In this document: in pieces, positions 57,621 through 64,000 of the stretch
Numbering within the stretch: position 1 is the first letter of the stretch
How the letters are laid out: the number at the start of each line of letters is the position of its first letter
NCBI GenBank assembly: GCA_036169815.1
Contig: JAVHOA010000081.1
Span: 1 to 64,000 of the forward strand
Direction: 5' to 3'
Source: Hydrocurvibacter sp036169815
GTDB lineage: Bacteria; Campylobacterota; Campylobacteria; Campylobacterales; Sulfurimonadaceae
Length of the DNA: 64,000 nucleotides
The notes under the pieces: model-generated
The model's input: the letters and a program-made list of their open reading frames with translations, nothing else
Databases searched by the model: none
What the model was told of the DNA's origin: nothing
Translations under genes and position numbers: made by a program

Positions 57621-58603
57621 GTTAAAAGCTCCTTGGCTTTGGTAATAATCGTGTTGGAATCGATATTTTCAATAGAAAAATCGTTTTTATTAATATGAAA
57701 AATATCGACTTTTGAATCTGAATGGATAGCGATATTTTGAGCTGTCTCATAAATCATTCTCTCATTTGTAGGTCCAAAAAGTGTGATGGATGCGACGTTG
57801 TAAGCCCATGCGAGATGCGTTGGACCTGTGTCATTACCGATGACAAGCGCGGCATGGGCTATGAGTGCGCAAAGCTGTACAAGGGAGAGTTTTGGAGCAA
57901 TTTGGGTGTTACATGTAAGGGCAGTTATAAACTCAGCATCACGCTTTTCTTGCTCATTTCCCCAAACAATATAGATCTTATATGGGAGCATTTTGCAAAC
58001 TTCTATGACGCGTTCTTTTGGATAGATTTTACTTTTCCAAGATGCGCCAATCACAAAGACACAATAAGGTTCTTGCGCATAAGTCGGTTTTTCATAAAAT
58101 GGGAGTGTTGCGGCTTTATTTTGTAGCATCAAATCGCTTACATGTAAGCCTAAAGCATCATTGAGCAGAGCAATATTTCTTTTAATTACGCTTAATTCAT
58201 AGGGAACTTGTGAGCTTGAAGCATAAAAAAGAGCGGAGAGTTTTTCTCTTGTAGAGTTTTTATCAAAACCGTGAATCTTTTTGCCGATAAAACGTGCCAC
58301 AAGGGCAGATTTTAAAAGTCCTTGCATATCGATGATGAGATCATATTTTGGTAATTGCTTGAGTTTAAAAACAGTTTTTTTTAATAAAGTAACACTCTTT
58401 TCTTTTTTTATTTTTTTAAGATTAATGGTATGGACATGATAGAGGAGTGGATGATTTTGGAGGAGTGGAGCAAAAACCTCTTCGGTAATCCAATCGATTT
58501 TGAGATCGGGATATTTTTGTTTGATAAATTGCAATACAACCGTTGCATTGACAATATCACCAAGAGCGGAGAGCCTTATTATGGCTATGTGAGTAAATTT
58601 CAT
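57617..58603 (-). CDS. waaC: lipopolysaccharide heptosyltransferase I
   Basis: WaaC adds the first heptose to Kdo in the LPS inner core. The 328-residue GT-B protein has the N-terminal IRLSALGDIVNATVVL motif and the C-terminal donor site GNDTGPTHLAWA (about residue 265) with LFGPTNERM. ATG 58603 is preferred; an upstream in-frame ATG at 58630 would place the start before the likely promoter. TATAAT ends 7 nt before ATG 58603, suggesting a leaderless mRNA. Two palindrome copies lie in the gene. Confidence 0.93.
   Translation of the reverse strand: MKFTHIAIIRLSALGDIVNATVVLQFIKQKYPDLKIDWITEEVFAPLLQNHPLLYHVHTINLKKIKKEKSVTLLKKTVFKLKQLPKYDLIIDMQGLLKSALVARFIGKKIHGFDKNSTREKLSALFYASSSQVPYELSVIKRNIALLNDALGLHVSDLMLQNKAATLPFYEKPTYAQEPYCVFVIGASWKSKIYPKERVIEVCKMLPYKIYIVWGNEQEKRDAEFITALTCNTQIAPKLSLVQLCALIAHAALVIGNDTGPTHLAWAYNVASITLFGPTNERMIYETAQNIAIHSDSKVDIFHINKNDFSIENIDSNTIITKAKELLT
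57909..57918. repeat. TTACATGTAA palindrome in waaC
   Basis: Read on the minus strand (CCTTACATGTAACAC) as Leu-Thr-Cys-Asn. Confidence 0.8.
58138..58147. repeat. TTACATGTAA palindrome in waaC
   Basis: GCTTACATGTAAGC, read on the minus strand as Leu-His-Val-Ser. It lies 229 nt from the other waaC copy. Confidence 0.8.
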
Positions 58604-58610
58604 GGGTGTT

Positions 58611-58667
58611 ATTATAGCAAAACAAGCCAAGCTTGGGCGTGTTGATTTAAAAATATGATGTTATAAT
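58611..58667. promoter_or_regulatory. divergent promoters for waaC (-) and the PDC-sensor gene (+)
   Basis: ATTATA at 58611-58616 is TATAAT on the minus strand, 7 nt before the waaC ATG. TATAATCGCG at 58662 on the plus strand lies 23 nt before ATG 58691. The -10 hexamers are 45 nt apart. Confidence 0.5.
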
Positions 58668-58690
58668 CGCGAAAAATAAAAAGGTTCAAA

Positions 58691-59596
58691 ATGGTTGCTG
58701 CTGATATTCAAGATTATTCGCAAAGTAGAACAAAAGCGAGAGCGTATTTTTGTTATCTTTTTTCAAAAAATATTCAAGACAGGCTTCCCTCTCTTTCTCC
58801 AGAGATGATACTGCCTCGTCTTTTAAAAATCAAAGCAGATTTGGAACATTGTGATGCTGTCTATCTTTTAGATTATAAAGGGATTCAAGTCTCTTCTACT
58901 TTTACGCAACATGCGAAAATTGATGAAGATATTGGAAAGATTCGTGCAGATCGTGCCTACTATTATCGTGCGATGCGGGAAAAAAGATGTTCTGTGACCG
59001 ACCCGTATCCATCATTGCTCAGTTCAGAACTCACAGTCACAGCATCAAAACCGATATTTGATGAAAATGGTGATATTAAATATGTAGCGTGTTTGGATAT
59101 GCCTCTTGATGAGGTGCTTAAAATAGCGCATCTCAATACCTTAGATACATTTTTTAATAAGTTTTTTAAAATTTCATACGGTATTTTTGCGGTTGCCCTA
59201 ATCGCTATTGCTGTGCTACTCTTTTTTAAGGGAATCCAGAGCTTTTTTGTCAATGAGATTAGTCTAAATAACTTTGAGATAAAAAATGTTTTTGAAGCAA
59301 CGATTCTTTTGACGCTTTCTTTAGCCATGTTTGATCTTACCAAAACAATTATAGAAGAGGAGATTACGGGGCAAAACCAAGAACACGATATTTCAGGTCC
59401 GCATAAAACGATGGTTAAGTTTTTGGGTTCTATTATCATTGCACTCTCGATTGAAGCGCTTATGCTTGTGTTTAAATTTGCTATCACTGATCCTGAAAAA
59501 CTTCTCTATGCGATGTACATTATGGGTGGCGTTGGCGTGTTGATCATGAGTTTAGCTGTTTATCTAAAATTTACAAAAGAGAAGATTACAAAATGA
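58691..59596 (+). CDS. PDC-sensor-containing membrane protein
   Basis: The 301-residue product begins with a PDC/CACHE-like domain (residues about 25-145, containing AVYLLDYKGIQVSST and DRAYYYRAMREKRCSVTDPYPS), followed by four hydrophobic segments (about residues 160-182, 203-220, 240-258 and 270-292). No kinase, GGDEF or methyl-accepting domain follows, so the output is unknown. There is no obvious signal peptide before the sensor. The gene overlaps hisH by 4 nt. Confidence 0.75.
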   Translation: MVAADIQDYSQSRTKARAYFCYLFSKNIQDRLPSLSPEMILPRLLKIKADLEHCDAVYLLDYKGIQVSSTFTQHAKIDEDIGKIRADRAYYYRAMREKRCSVTDPYPSLLSSELTVTASKPIFDENGDIKYVACLDMPLDEVLKIAHLNTLDTFFNKFFKISYGIFAVALIAIAVLLFFKGIQSFFVNEISLNNFEIKNVFEATILLTLSLAMFDLTKTIIEEEITGQNQEHDISGPHKTMVKFLGSIIIALSIEALMLVFKFAITDPEKLLYAMYIMGGVGVLIMSLAVYLKFTKEKITK

Positions 59597-60204
59597 TAGC
59601 TATTGTCGATTATAATATGGGAAACCTTGCAAGTGTGAAAAATGCATTTGCCAAACTTGGAAAAGATGTCAGCATCGTTTCTGATCCAGAAAAGTTTCAA
59701 CACTACGATAAGCTTATTCTCCCTGGAGTAGGGGCTTACGGCGATGCTATGGAACACCTCAAAGAGCGCTCTATGGATGAAGCGCTCAAAGCGTACGCAA
59801 AGAGTGGAAACTATATGTTTGGTATCTGTCTTGGGATGCAACTGCTTTTTGATAGCAGCGAAGAGTTTGGTCTTAATGGAGGTCTTGGACTCATTGGTGG
59901 CAAAGTTATAGCGTTTGATCAAAGTAGATTTATGAACCCTTTAAAAGTCCCGCATATGGGATGGAATCGTATGTTTACAAAAGAACATCCACTCTTTAAG
60001 GGGATGGATGAATCTCATTATCTTTATTTTGTACACTCGTATCATGTTGTTTGTGAAAATGAAGCAGAGAGTATTGGTGTGACAAACTATGGGTATGAAT
60101 TTACAAGTGCAGTGGCGAAAGAGAACATTTTAGGGATTCAGCCACACCCAGAAAAAAGCCACAATAATGGGTTGAAAATTTTAGAAAATTTTATTCAATT
60201 ATAA
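59593..60204 (+). CDS. hisH: imidazole glycerol phosphate synthase subunit HisH
   Basis: HisH is the glutamine amidotransferase subunit that feeds ammonia to HisF. The 203-residue class I domain has the nucleophile motif GICLGMQLLFD (Cys about residue 79), the oxyanion region LPGVGAYGDAM, the HSYHV segment and the catalytic QPHPEKS (about residue 186). hisA follows after 18 nt. hisF is not in the window. Confidence 0.96.
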   Translation: MIAIVDYNMGNLASVKNAFAKLGKDVSIVSDPEKFQHYDKLILPGVGAYGDAMEHLKERSMDEALKAYAKSGNYMFGICLGMQLLFDSSEEFGLNGGLGLIGGKVIAFDQSRFMNPLKVPHMGWNRMFTKEHPLFKGMDESHYLYFVHSYHVVCENEAESIGVTNYGYEFTSAVAKENILGIQPHPEKSHNNGLKILENFIQL

Positions 60205-60222
60205 AGAGGAGCAATAGTAAAT

Positions 60223-60936
60223 ATGACTTTATATCCAGCAATAGATCTTAAAGATGGCAAAGCGGTTCGCCTTACAAAAGGGCTTATGCAAAGCGCAAAA
60301 ATTTACTCAGATGAACCATGGGAACTTGTCAAAAAGTTTGAAGCAATGGGTGCAACATGGGTGCATCTTGTGGATCTCAATGGTGCTTTTGCGGGTGAGC
60401 CAAAAAATCTTGAACAGATTATAAAAATACGCCAAAACTGTAAAGTTAAACTAGAACTTGGCGGTGGTATCCGAGATGAGCAAACGATTAAAAAGATGCT
60501 TGAAATAGGGATTGACAGAGTCATTCTTGGCTCAGTTGCCGTAAAAAATCCCGCTTTTGTAAAAGAGATGGCCGCAAAATATCCAATAGCCGTAGGCATT
60601 GATGCTATTGATGGATATGTAGCGGTTGAGGGATGGGGCGAAGTGAGCAGTATGCGCGCAACAGACTTGGCTCGTGAATTTGCAAACGCTGGGGTAGAGG
60701 CGATTATCTGCACCGATGTTGGTAAAGATGGCACGCTGAGTGGAGTGAATGTCGAATTTACCCTTGACATAGCGCGAGCAAGCGGTGTGAGCACTATAGC
60801 AAGCGGTGGCGTAAAAGATGCCAGTGATATTCACGCGCTGAATCTAACAGGAGAAATTGATGGTGTTATCATCGGAAAAGCATACTATGAGGGTACTTTA
60901 GACCTAGAAACACTCTTTAAAGTTAATTCAAACTAA
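60223..60936 (+). CDS. hisA: phosphoribosylformimino-5-aminoimidazole carboxamide ribotide isomerase
   Basis: HisA is the Amadori isomerase of histidine synthesis. The 237-residue half-barrel repeat protein has the catalytic Asp in YPAIDLKDGKAVRL (residue 8), VHLVDLNGAF, GGGIRDEQT and the second catalytic Asp in CTDVGKDGTLSG, then IASGGVKDASDI. AGGAG is upstream. Together with hisH it forms a short his unit. Confidence 0.96.
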   Translation: MTLYPAIDLKDGKAVRLTKGLMQSAKIYSDEPWELVKKFEAMGATWVHLVDLNGAFAGEPKNLEQIIKIRQNCKVKLELGGGIRDEQTIKKMLEIGIDRVILGSVAVKNPAFVKEMAAKYPIAVGIDAIDGYVAVEGWGEVSSMRATDLAREFANAGVEAIICTDVGKDGTLSGVNVEFTLDIARASGVSTIASGGVKDASDIHALNLTGEIDGVIIGKAYYEGTLDLETLFKVNSN

Positions 60937-60969
60937 GTTAGGTTATTATTAGTCAAAATTCTAAAAATA

Positions 60970-60975
60970 TATAAT
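60970..60975 (+). promoter_or_regulatory. -10 element for cheY
   Basis: TATAAT in an A+T-rich spacer, 18 nt before the cheY TTG start. It gives cheY-prmA-ftsH their own promoter after hisA. Confidence 0.4.
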
Positions 60976-60993
60976 TTATATAAAGGATTATAT

Positions 60994-61368
60994 TTGAAAC
61001 TGTTAGTAGTAGATGATAGCTCGACGATGCGTCGTATCATAAAAAATACTTTAGCTCGTTTGGGCTATAAAGATATTTTAGAGGGTGAAGATGGTGTTCA
61101 GGGTTGGGCTGTATTAAATGAAAATCCAGATATGGGTATGTTGATTACAGACTGGAATATGCCAGAGATGAACGGTCTTGAACTTGTTAGAAAAGTTCGT
61201 GCAGATGCTCGTTTTCGAGATTTACCTATTATTATGGTTACAACTGAGGGTGGAAAAGCCGAAGTTATTACTGCATTAAAAGCGGGTGTAAACAATTATA
61301 TTGTCAAGCCTTTTACTCCTCAGGTTTTGAAAGAAAAACTCGCTGCTGTTTTGGGCATTGAGGGTTAA
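60994..61368 (+). CDS. cheY: chemotaxis response regulator CheY
   Basis: CheY is the single-domain receiver that binds the flagellar switch. The 124-residue product has the acidic pocket VVDDSSTMRR (residues 5-8), the phospho-Asp in LITDWNMPEMNG (about residue 53), the switch Thr in MVTTEGG (about residue 83) and the Lys in IVKPFTP (about residue 105). The start is TTG with AAAGGA upstream. The run cheY-prmA-ftsH is the same as in Campylobacter. Confidence 0.96.
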   Translation: MKLLVVDDSSTMRRIIKNTLARLGYKDILEGEDGVQGWAVLNENPDMGMLITDWNMPEMNGLELVRKVRADARFRDLPIIMVTTEGGKAEVITALKAGVNNYIVKPFTPQVLKEKLAAVLGIEG

Positions 61369-62195
61369 TGGAAGAATCCTACTATCAACTTGTGGTGAGA
61401 GTTTCTTCTCACTACGATCTTTTCAGTGACTTTTTAGCAGATACACTCCCCGTTGGTTTTGAAGAAATAGATGATGGCTTTATTATTCGTAGTGAAGATG
61501 AACTCGACACTATTGCATGGGGCATCGAACAGTTTCGAGAAGCCTTGCAAAAAGCATTAAATATTTCCATTGACATTGAGCTTCTCTCTACGAAAGAAAA
61601 AACGAGCGATTGGGTTAAGGAGTACCAAGATGCGATTACGCCTGTTGAGATTGAACCTTTTTATATTTATCCTACATGGGAAGAACCTAAAGAGGACCGG
61701 ATCAATATTGTTATCGATCCTGCCTTGGCTTTTGGAACAGGACACCATCCAACAACAGCAACATGCCTTCAAGCGGTTGCAAAATATGTGCAAGATGGTG
61801 ATGAAGTGATTGATGTAGGGTGTGGCAGCGGTATTTTGAGTATTGCAGCTATGAAACTTGGCGCATTAGCAGATGGATGCGATACAGATCCCATTTCGGT
61901 TGAAAACACACAAATCAATGCGTGTGAAAATGGTGTCTCTTATCGTAGTATTTGGGAAGGTTCAGCATCTTTGAGCGATAAAAAATATGATGTGACTATT
62001 GCAAATATTGTTGCAGATGTTTTGACATATATTGCTAATGATCTCAAAGCTATTACCAAACCAGAAGGTGTTTTAATTTTGTCTGGAATTTTGGACAAAT
62101 ATGAGACTAAAGTGCTTAAATTTTATCAAGATTGTTCGCTTCTAGAGCGAATAACACAAGATGAGTGGGTAACACTAATATTAAAAAGAGGATAA
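61368..62195 (+). CDS. prmA: ribosomal protein L11 methyltransferase
   Basis: PrmA trimethylates L11, encoded at 2848 in this window. The 275-residue product has an N-terminal L11-binding domain and a SAM-dependent methyltransferase domain with DPALAFGTGHHPTT (about residue 120), motif I VIDVGCGSGILSIAA (about residue 147) and the active-site region VTIANIVADVL. ATG overlaps the cheY stop codon by one base. Confidence 0.95.
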   Translation: MEESYYQLVVRVSSHYDLFSDFLADTLPVGFEEIDDGFIIRSEDELDTIAWGIEQFREALQKALNISIDIELLSTKEKTSDWVKEYQDAITPVEIEPFYIYPTWEEPKEDRINIVIDPALAFGTGHHPTTATCLQAVAKYVQDGDEVIDVGCGSGILSIAAMKLGALADGCDTDPISVENTQINACENGVSYRSIWEGSASLSDKKYDVTIANIVADVLTYIANDLKAITKPEGVLILSGILDKYETKVLKFYQDCSLLERITQDEWVTLILKRG

Positions 62196-62201
62196 AACTT
62201 T

Positions 62202-64000
62202 ATGGGTGCTCCAGAGTCAAACAACAATAAAAAAAACGATAATTTTTTCAATAAAAATCCACTTATAACTTTTGCAATTTTTTCGGTCGTTATTATTTTG
62301 CTCTTCAAATCGCTGATGGGTGAGCAAGGAGATGCAGGCGCTATGGGAACTGCCATGGGAACTGCCTCTCAAAATAAACAAGTAAGCTATTCAGAACTCA
62401 AATCGTTAATCACACAAAAAAAAGTGCAAAAAGTTGAAATTGGACAGAGTTATATCCGTGCAGTCGGAAGTGATGGTGCAAAACAAGTTACCTACACAAC
62501 TCGCATAGTAGGCAATGACAACACTTTAGTGCCTTTACTTGACAAAGAAAATATAGATTATTCTGGTTTTAGTGAATCGAACTGGTTTACAGAGATGTTT
62601 GGCTGGTTATTTCCATTTTTAATTATCATTGGGATATGGATGTTTTTTGCAGGTCGTATGCAAAAAAGTATGGGCGGTGGTATTCTTGGAATGGGCAACT
62701 CAAAAAAACTTGTAAATTCAGAAAAGCCAAAAACAAAATTTGATGATGTGGCTGGTGCGCAAGAGGCAAAAGAGGAGGTTCAAGAGATTGTTGATTTCTT
62801 GAAGTATCCGCAGCGCTACGTTGAACTAGGTGCAAAAATCCCTAAAGGTGTTTTACTTGTAGGAAGTCCAGGAACAGGGAAAACGCTTTTGGCAAAAGCA
62901 GTTGCTGGCGAGGCTGAAGTTCCATTTTTTTCAGTAAGCGGTTCTAGCTTTATTGAGATGTTCGTGGGCGTTGGCGCGGCTCGTGTGCGTGATCTTTTTG
63001 AGCAAGCAAAAAAAGATGCACCCTCTATTATATTTATAGATGAGATTGATGCTATTGGAAAAAGTCGTGCTGCTGGTGGTATGATGGGTGGCAATGATGA
63101 GCGTGAGCAAACGCTCAATCAGCTTCTCGCTGAGATGGATGGATTTGGTACAGATACACCTATTATTATTCTTGCAGCAACAAACCGTCCTGAAGTCTTA
63201 GATAGTGCATTGATGCGTCCAGGGCGTTTTGACAGACAAGTTTTAGTTGATAAGCCCGATTTTCAGGGGCGTGTTGAGATTTTAAAGGTACATGTAAGAG
63301 ATGTAAAACTCTCTGAGGATGTTGATCTTGAAGAGATTGCTCGCATTACAGCGGGACTTGCGGGTGCGGATCTTGCAAATATAATCAACGAGGGTGCACT
63401 CTTAGCTGGACGTAACAACAAAAAAAGTGTGATGCAAAAAGATCTTTTTGAAGCAGTTGAACGTGCTATTGCTGGACTTTCGAAAAAATCTCGTCGTATC
63501 AATCCAAAAGAGAAAAAAATTGTTGCGTATCATGAAAGCGGGCATGCGCTTTTAGCAGAGATTACCAAGGGGGCAAAAAAAGTTTCTAAAGTTTCTATTG
63601 TTCCTCGCGGACTCGCTGCGCTTGGCTATACACTCAACACCCCAGAAGAAAATAAATTTATGGCGCAGCGTCATGAACTTTGGGCAGAAGTGGATGTACT
63701 TTTGGCAGGTCGTGGCTCTGAAGAGGTCTTTTTAGGTGAAATCTCTACAGGTGCGGGCAATGACTTAGAACGCGCAACAGATATTATTAAATCGATGGTA
63801 CAAGTGTATGGGATGACTGATGTTGCGGGTCTTATGGTTTTAGAAAAACAGCGTCAATCATTTCTTGGCGGAGGCGCCGCTGCTTCAAGAGAGTTTAGTG
63901 AAAAGATGGCTGAAGATATGGACAGTTTCATCAAAAAAAGTCTTGGTGAACATTATGAAAACGTCAAAGCGAGCTTAGAAGAGTATCGTGGAGCGATTGA
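62202..64000 (+). CDS. ftsH: ATP-dependent zinc metalloprotease FtsH, 3' end outside window
   Basis: FtsH is the membrane-anchored AAA+ protease. About 600 codons are present and remain open at the window end. Visible in order: N-terminal membrane helix (LITFAIFSVVIILLF), periplasmic domain, second helix (MFGWLFPFLIIIGIWMFF), Walker A GSPGTGKT (about residue 222), Walker B IIFIDEIDAIG, the second region of homology NRPEVLDSALMRPGRFDRQ, and the zinc site HESGH (about residue 443). An Ala/Gly/Met-rich stretch near residues 45-55 (DAGAMGTAMGTAS) may be a small tandem repeat. AGAGG precedes the ATG. Confidence 0.97.
   Translation, partial: MGAPESNNNKKNDNFFNKNPLITFAIFSVVIILLFKSLMGEQGDAGAMGTAMGTASQNKQVSYSELKSLITQKKVQKVEIGQSYIRAVGSDGAKQVTYTTRIVGNDNTLVPLLDKENIDYSGFSESNWFTEMFGWLFPFLIIIGIWMFFAGRMQKSMGGGILGMGNSKKLVNSEKPKTKFDDVAGAQEAKEEVQEIVDFLKYPQRYVELGAKIPKGVLLVGSPGTGKTLLAKAVAGEAEVPFFSVSGSSFIEMFVGVGAARVRDLFEQAKKDAPSIIFIDEIDAIGKSRAAGGMMGGNDEREQTLNQLLAEMDGFGTDTPIIILAATNRPEVLDSALMRPGRFDRQVLVDKPDFQGRVEILKVHVRDVKLSEDVDLEEIARITAGLAGADLANIINEGALLAGRNNKKSVMQKDLFEAVERAIAGLSKKSRRINPKEKKIVAYHESGHALLAEITKGAKKVSKVSIVPRGLAALGYTLNTPEENKFMAQRHELWAEVDVLLAGRGSEEVFLGEISTGAGNDLERATDIIKSMVQVYGMTDVAGLMVLEKQRQSFLGGGAAASREFSEKMAEDMDSFIKKSLGEHYENVKASLEEYRGAI

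Overview
The window is one contiguous piece of a bacterial chromosome, almost certainly from the Campylobacterota (formerly Epsilonproteobacteria). The evidence is the gene order tRNA-Thr/Tyr/Gly/Thr - tuf - rpmG - tRNA-Trp - secE - nusG - rplKAJL - rpoB - rpoC - rpsL - rpsG - fusA, the block flgB-flgC-fliE-pbpB, the run cheY-prmA-ftsH, protein sequence character, and an A+T-rich composition with frequent TTG starts. rpoB and rpoC are separate genes, unlike the fused gene of Helicobacter and Wolinella, so a free-living relative of Sulfurospirillum or Sulfurimonas is plausible. I cannot fix the genus from sequence alone. No rRNA, CRISPR array, prophage or intact insertion sequence is visible.

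Layout. 1-17.4 kb: translation and transcription core on the + strand, with leader hairpins before rplA, rplJ, rpoB and fusA. 17.5-24.4 kb: bpt, prfB, panC, the flgBC-fliE-pbpB operon behind a clear sigma-54 promoter, and two type IV/II pseudopilins. 24.4-31.5 kb: priA, ispG, dnaB, a short ComEC and a YihY/BrkB membrane protein, with a foldback repeat element just before ispG. 31.5-37.5 kb: arsR/arsB, then a cluster of a DEDDh exonuclease, a repeat protein, a MoxR-type AAA+ ATPase and a VWA protein. 37.5-39.9 kb: a small accessory island with a decayed PIN-toxin gene, a zeta-toxin pair and a RelBE pair. 39.9-51.9 kb: two diguanylate cyclases, phosphohexomutase, pyrC, a two-component system, exbB/exbD, galU, corA and a secreted nuclease-like protein. 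51.9-64 kb: tmRNA, trpA, an Hpt protein, panB, ruvB, an AI-2E-family permease, lpxL, waaC, a PDC-sensor membrane protein, hisH, hisA, cheY, prmA and the first 600 codons of ftsH.

Most striking signal. The 10-bp palindrome TTACATGTAA, usually as the 12-mer CTTACATGTAAG, occurs 20 times by my reading, against roughly 0.2 expected from base composition (back-of-envelope). Fourteen copies lie inside genes of unrelated function, where they are read only as Leu-Thr-Cys-Lys/Asn or Leu-His-Val-Ser/Lys. Six lie between genes, two of them as the core of terminator-like hairpins. None lies in the coding parts of the ribosomal/RNA polymerase block. It behaves like a highly iterated palindrome or an uptake-type signal, and the window also carries comEC and pseudopilin genes. 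Its function is unknown to me.

How the genes fit together. The first third is growth-rate-controlled housekeeping. The remainder mixes cofactor (panB, panC), pyrimidine, histidine, tryptophan and isoprenoid biosynthesis, envelope and LPS assembly (pbpB, lpxL, waaC, galU, phosphohexomutase), motility and signalling (flgBC, fliE, cheY, GGDEF proteins, Hpt), arsenite resistance and genome maintenance (priA, dnaB, ruvB). Several start codons sit 5-7 nt after a perfect TATAAT, which suggests leaderless mRNAs.
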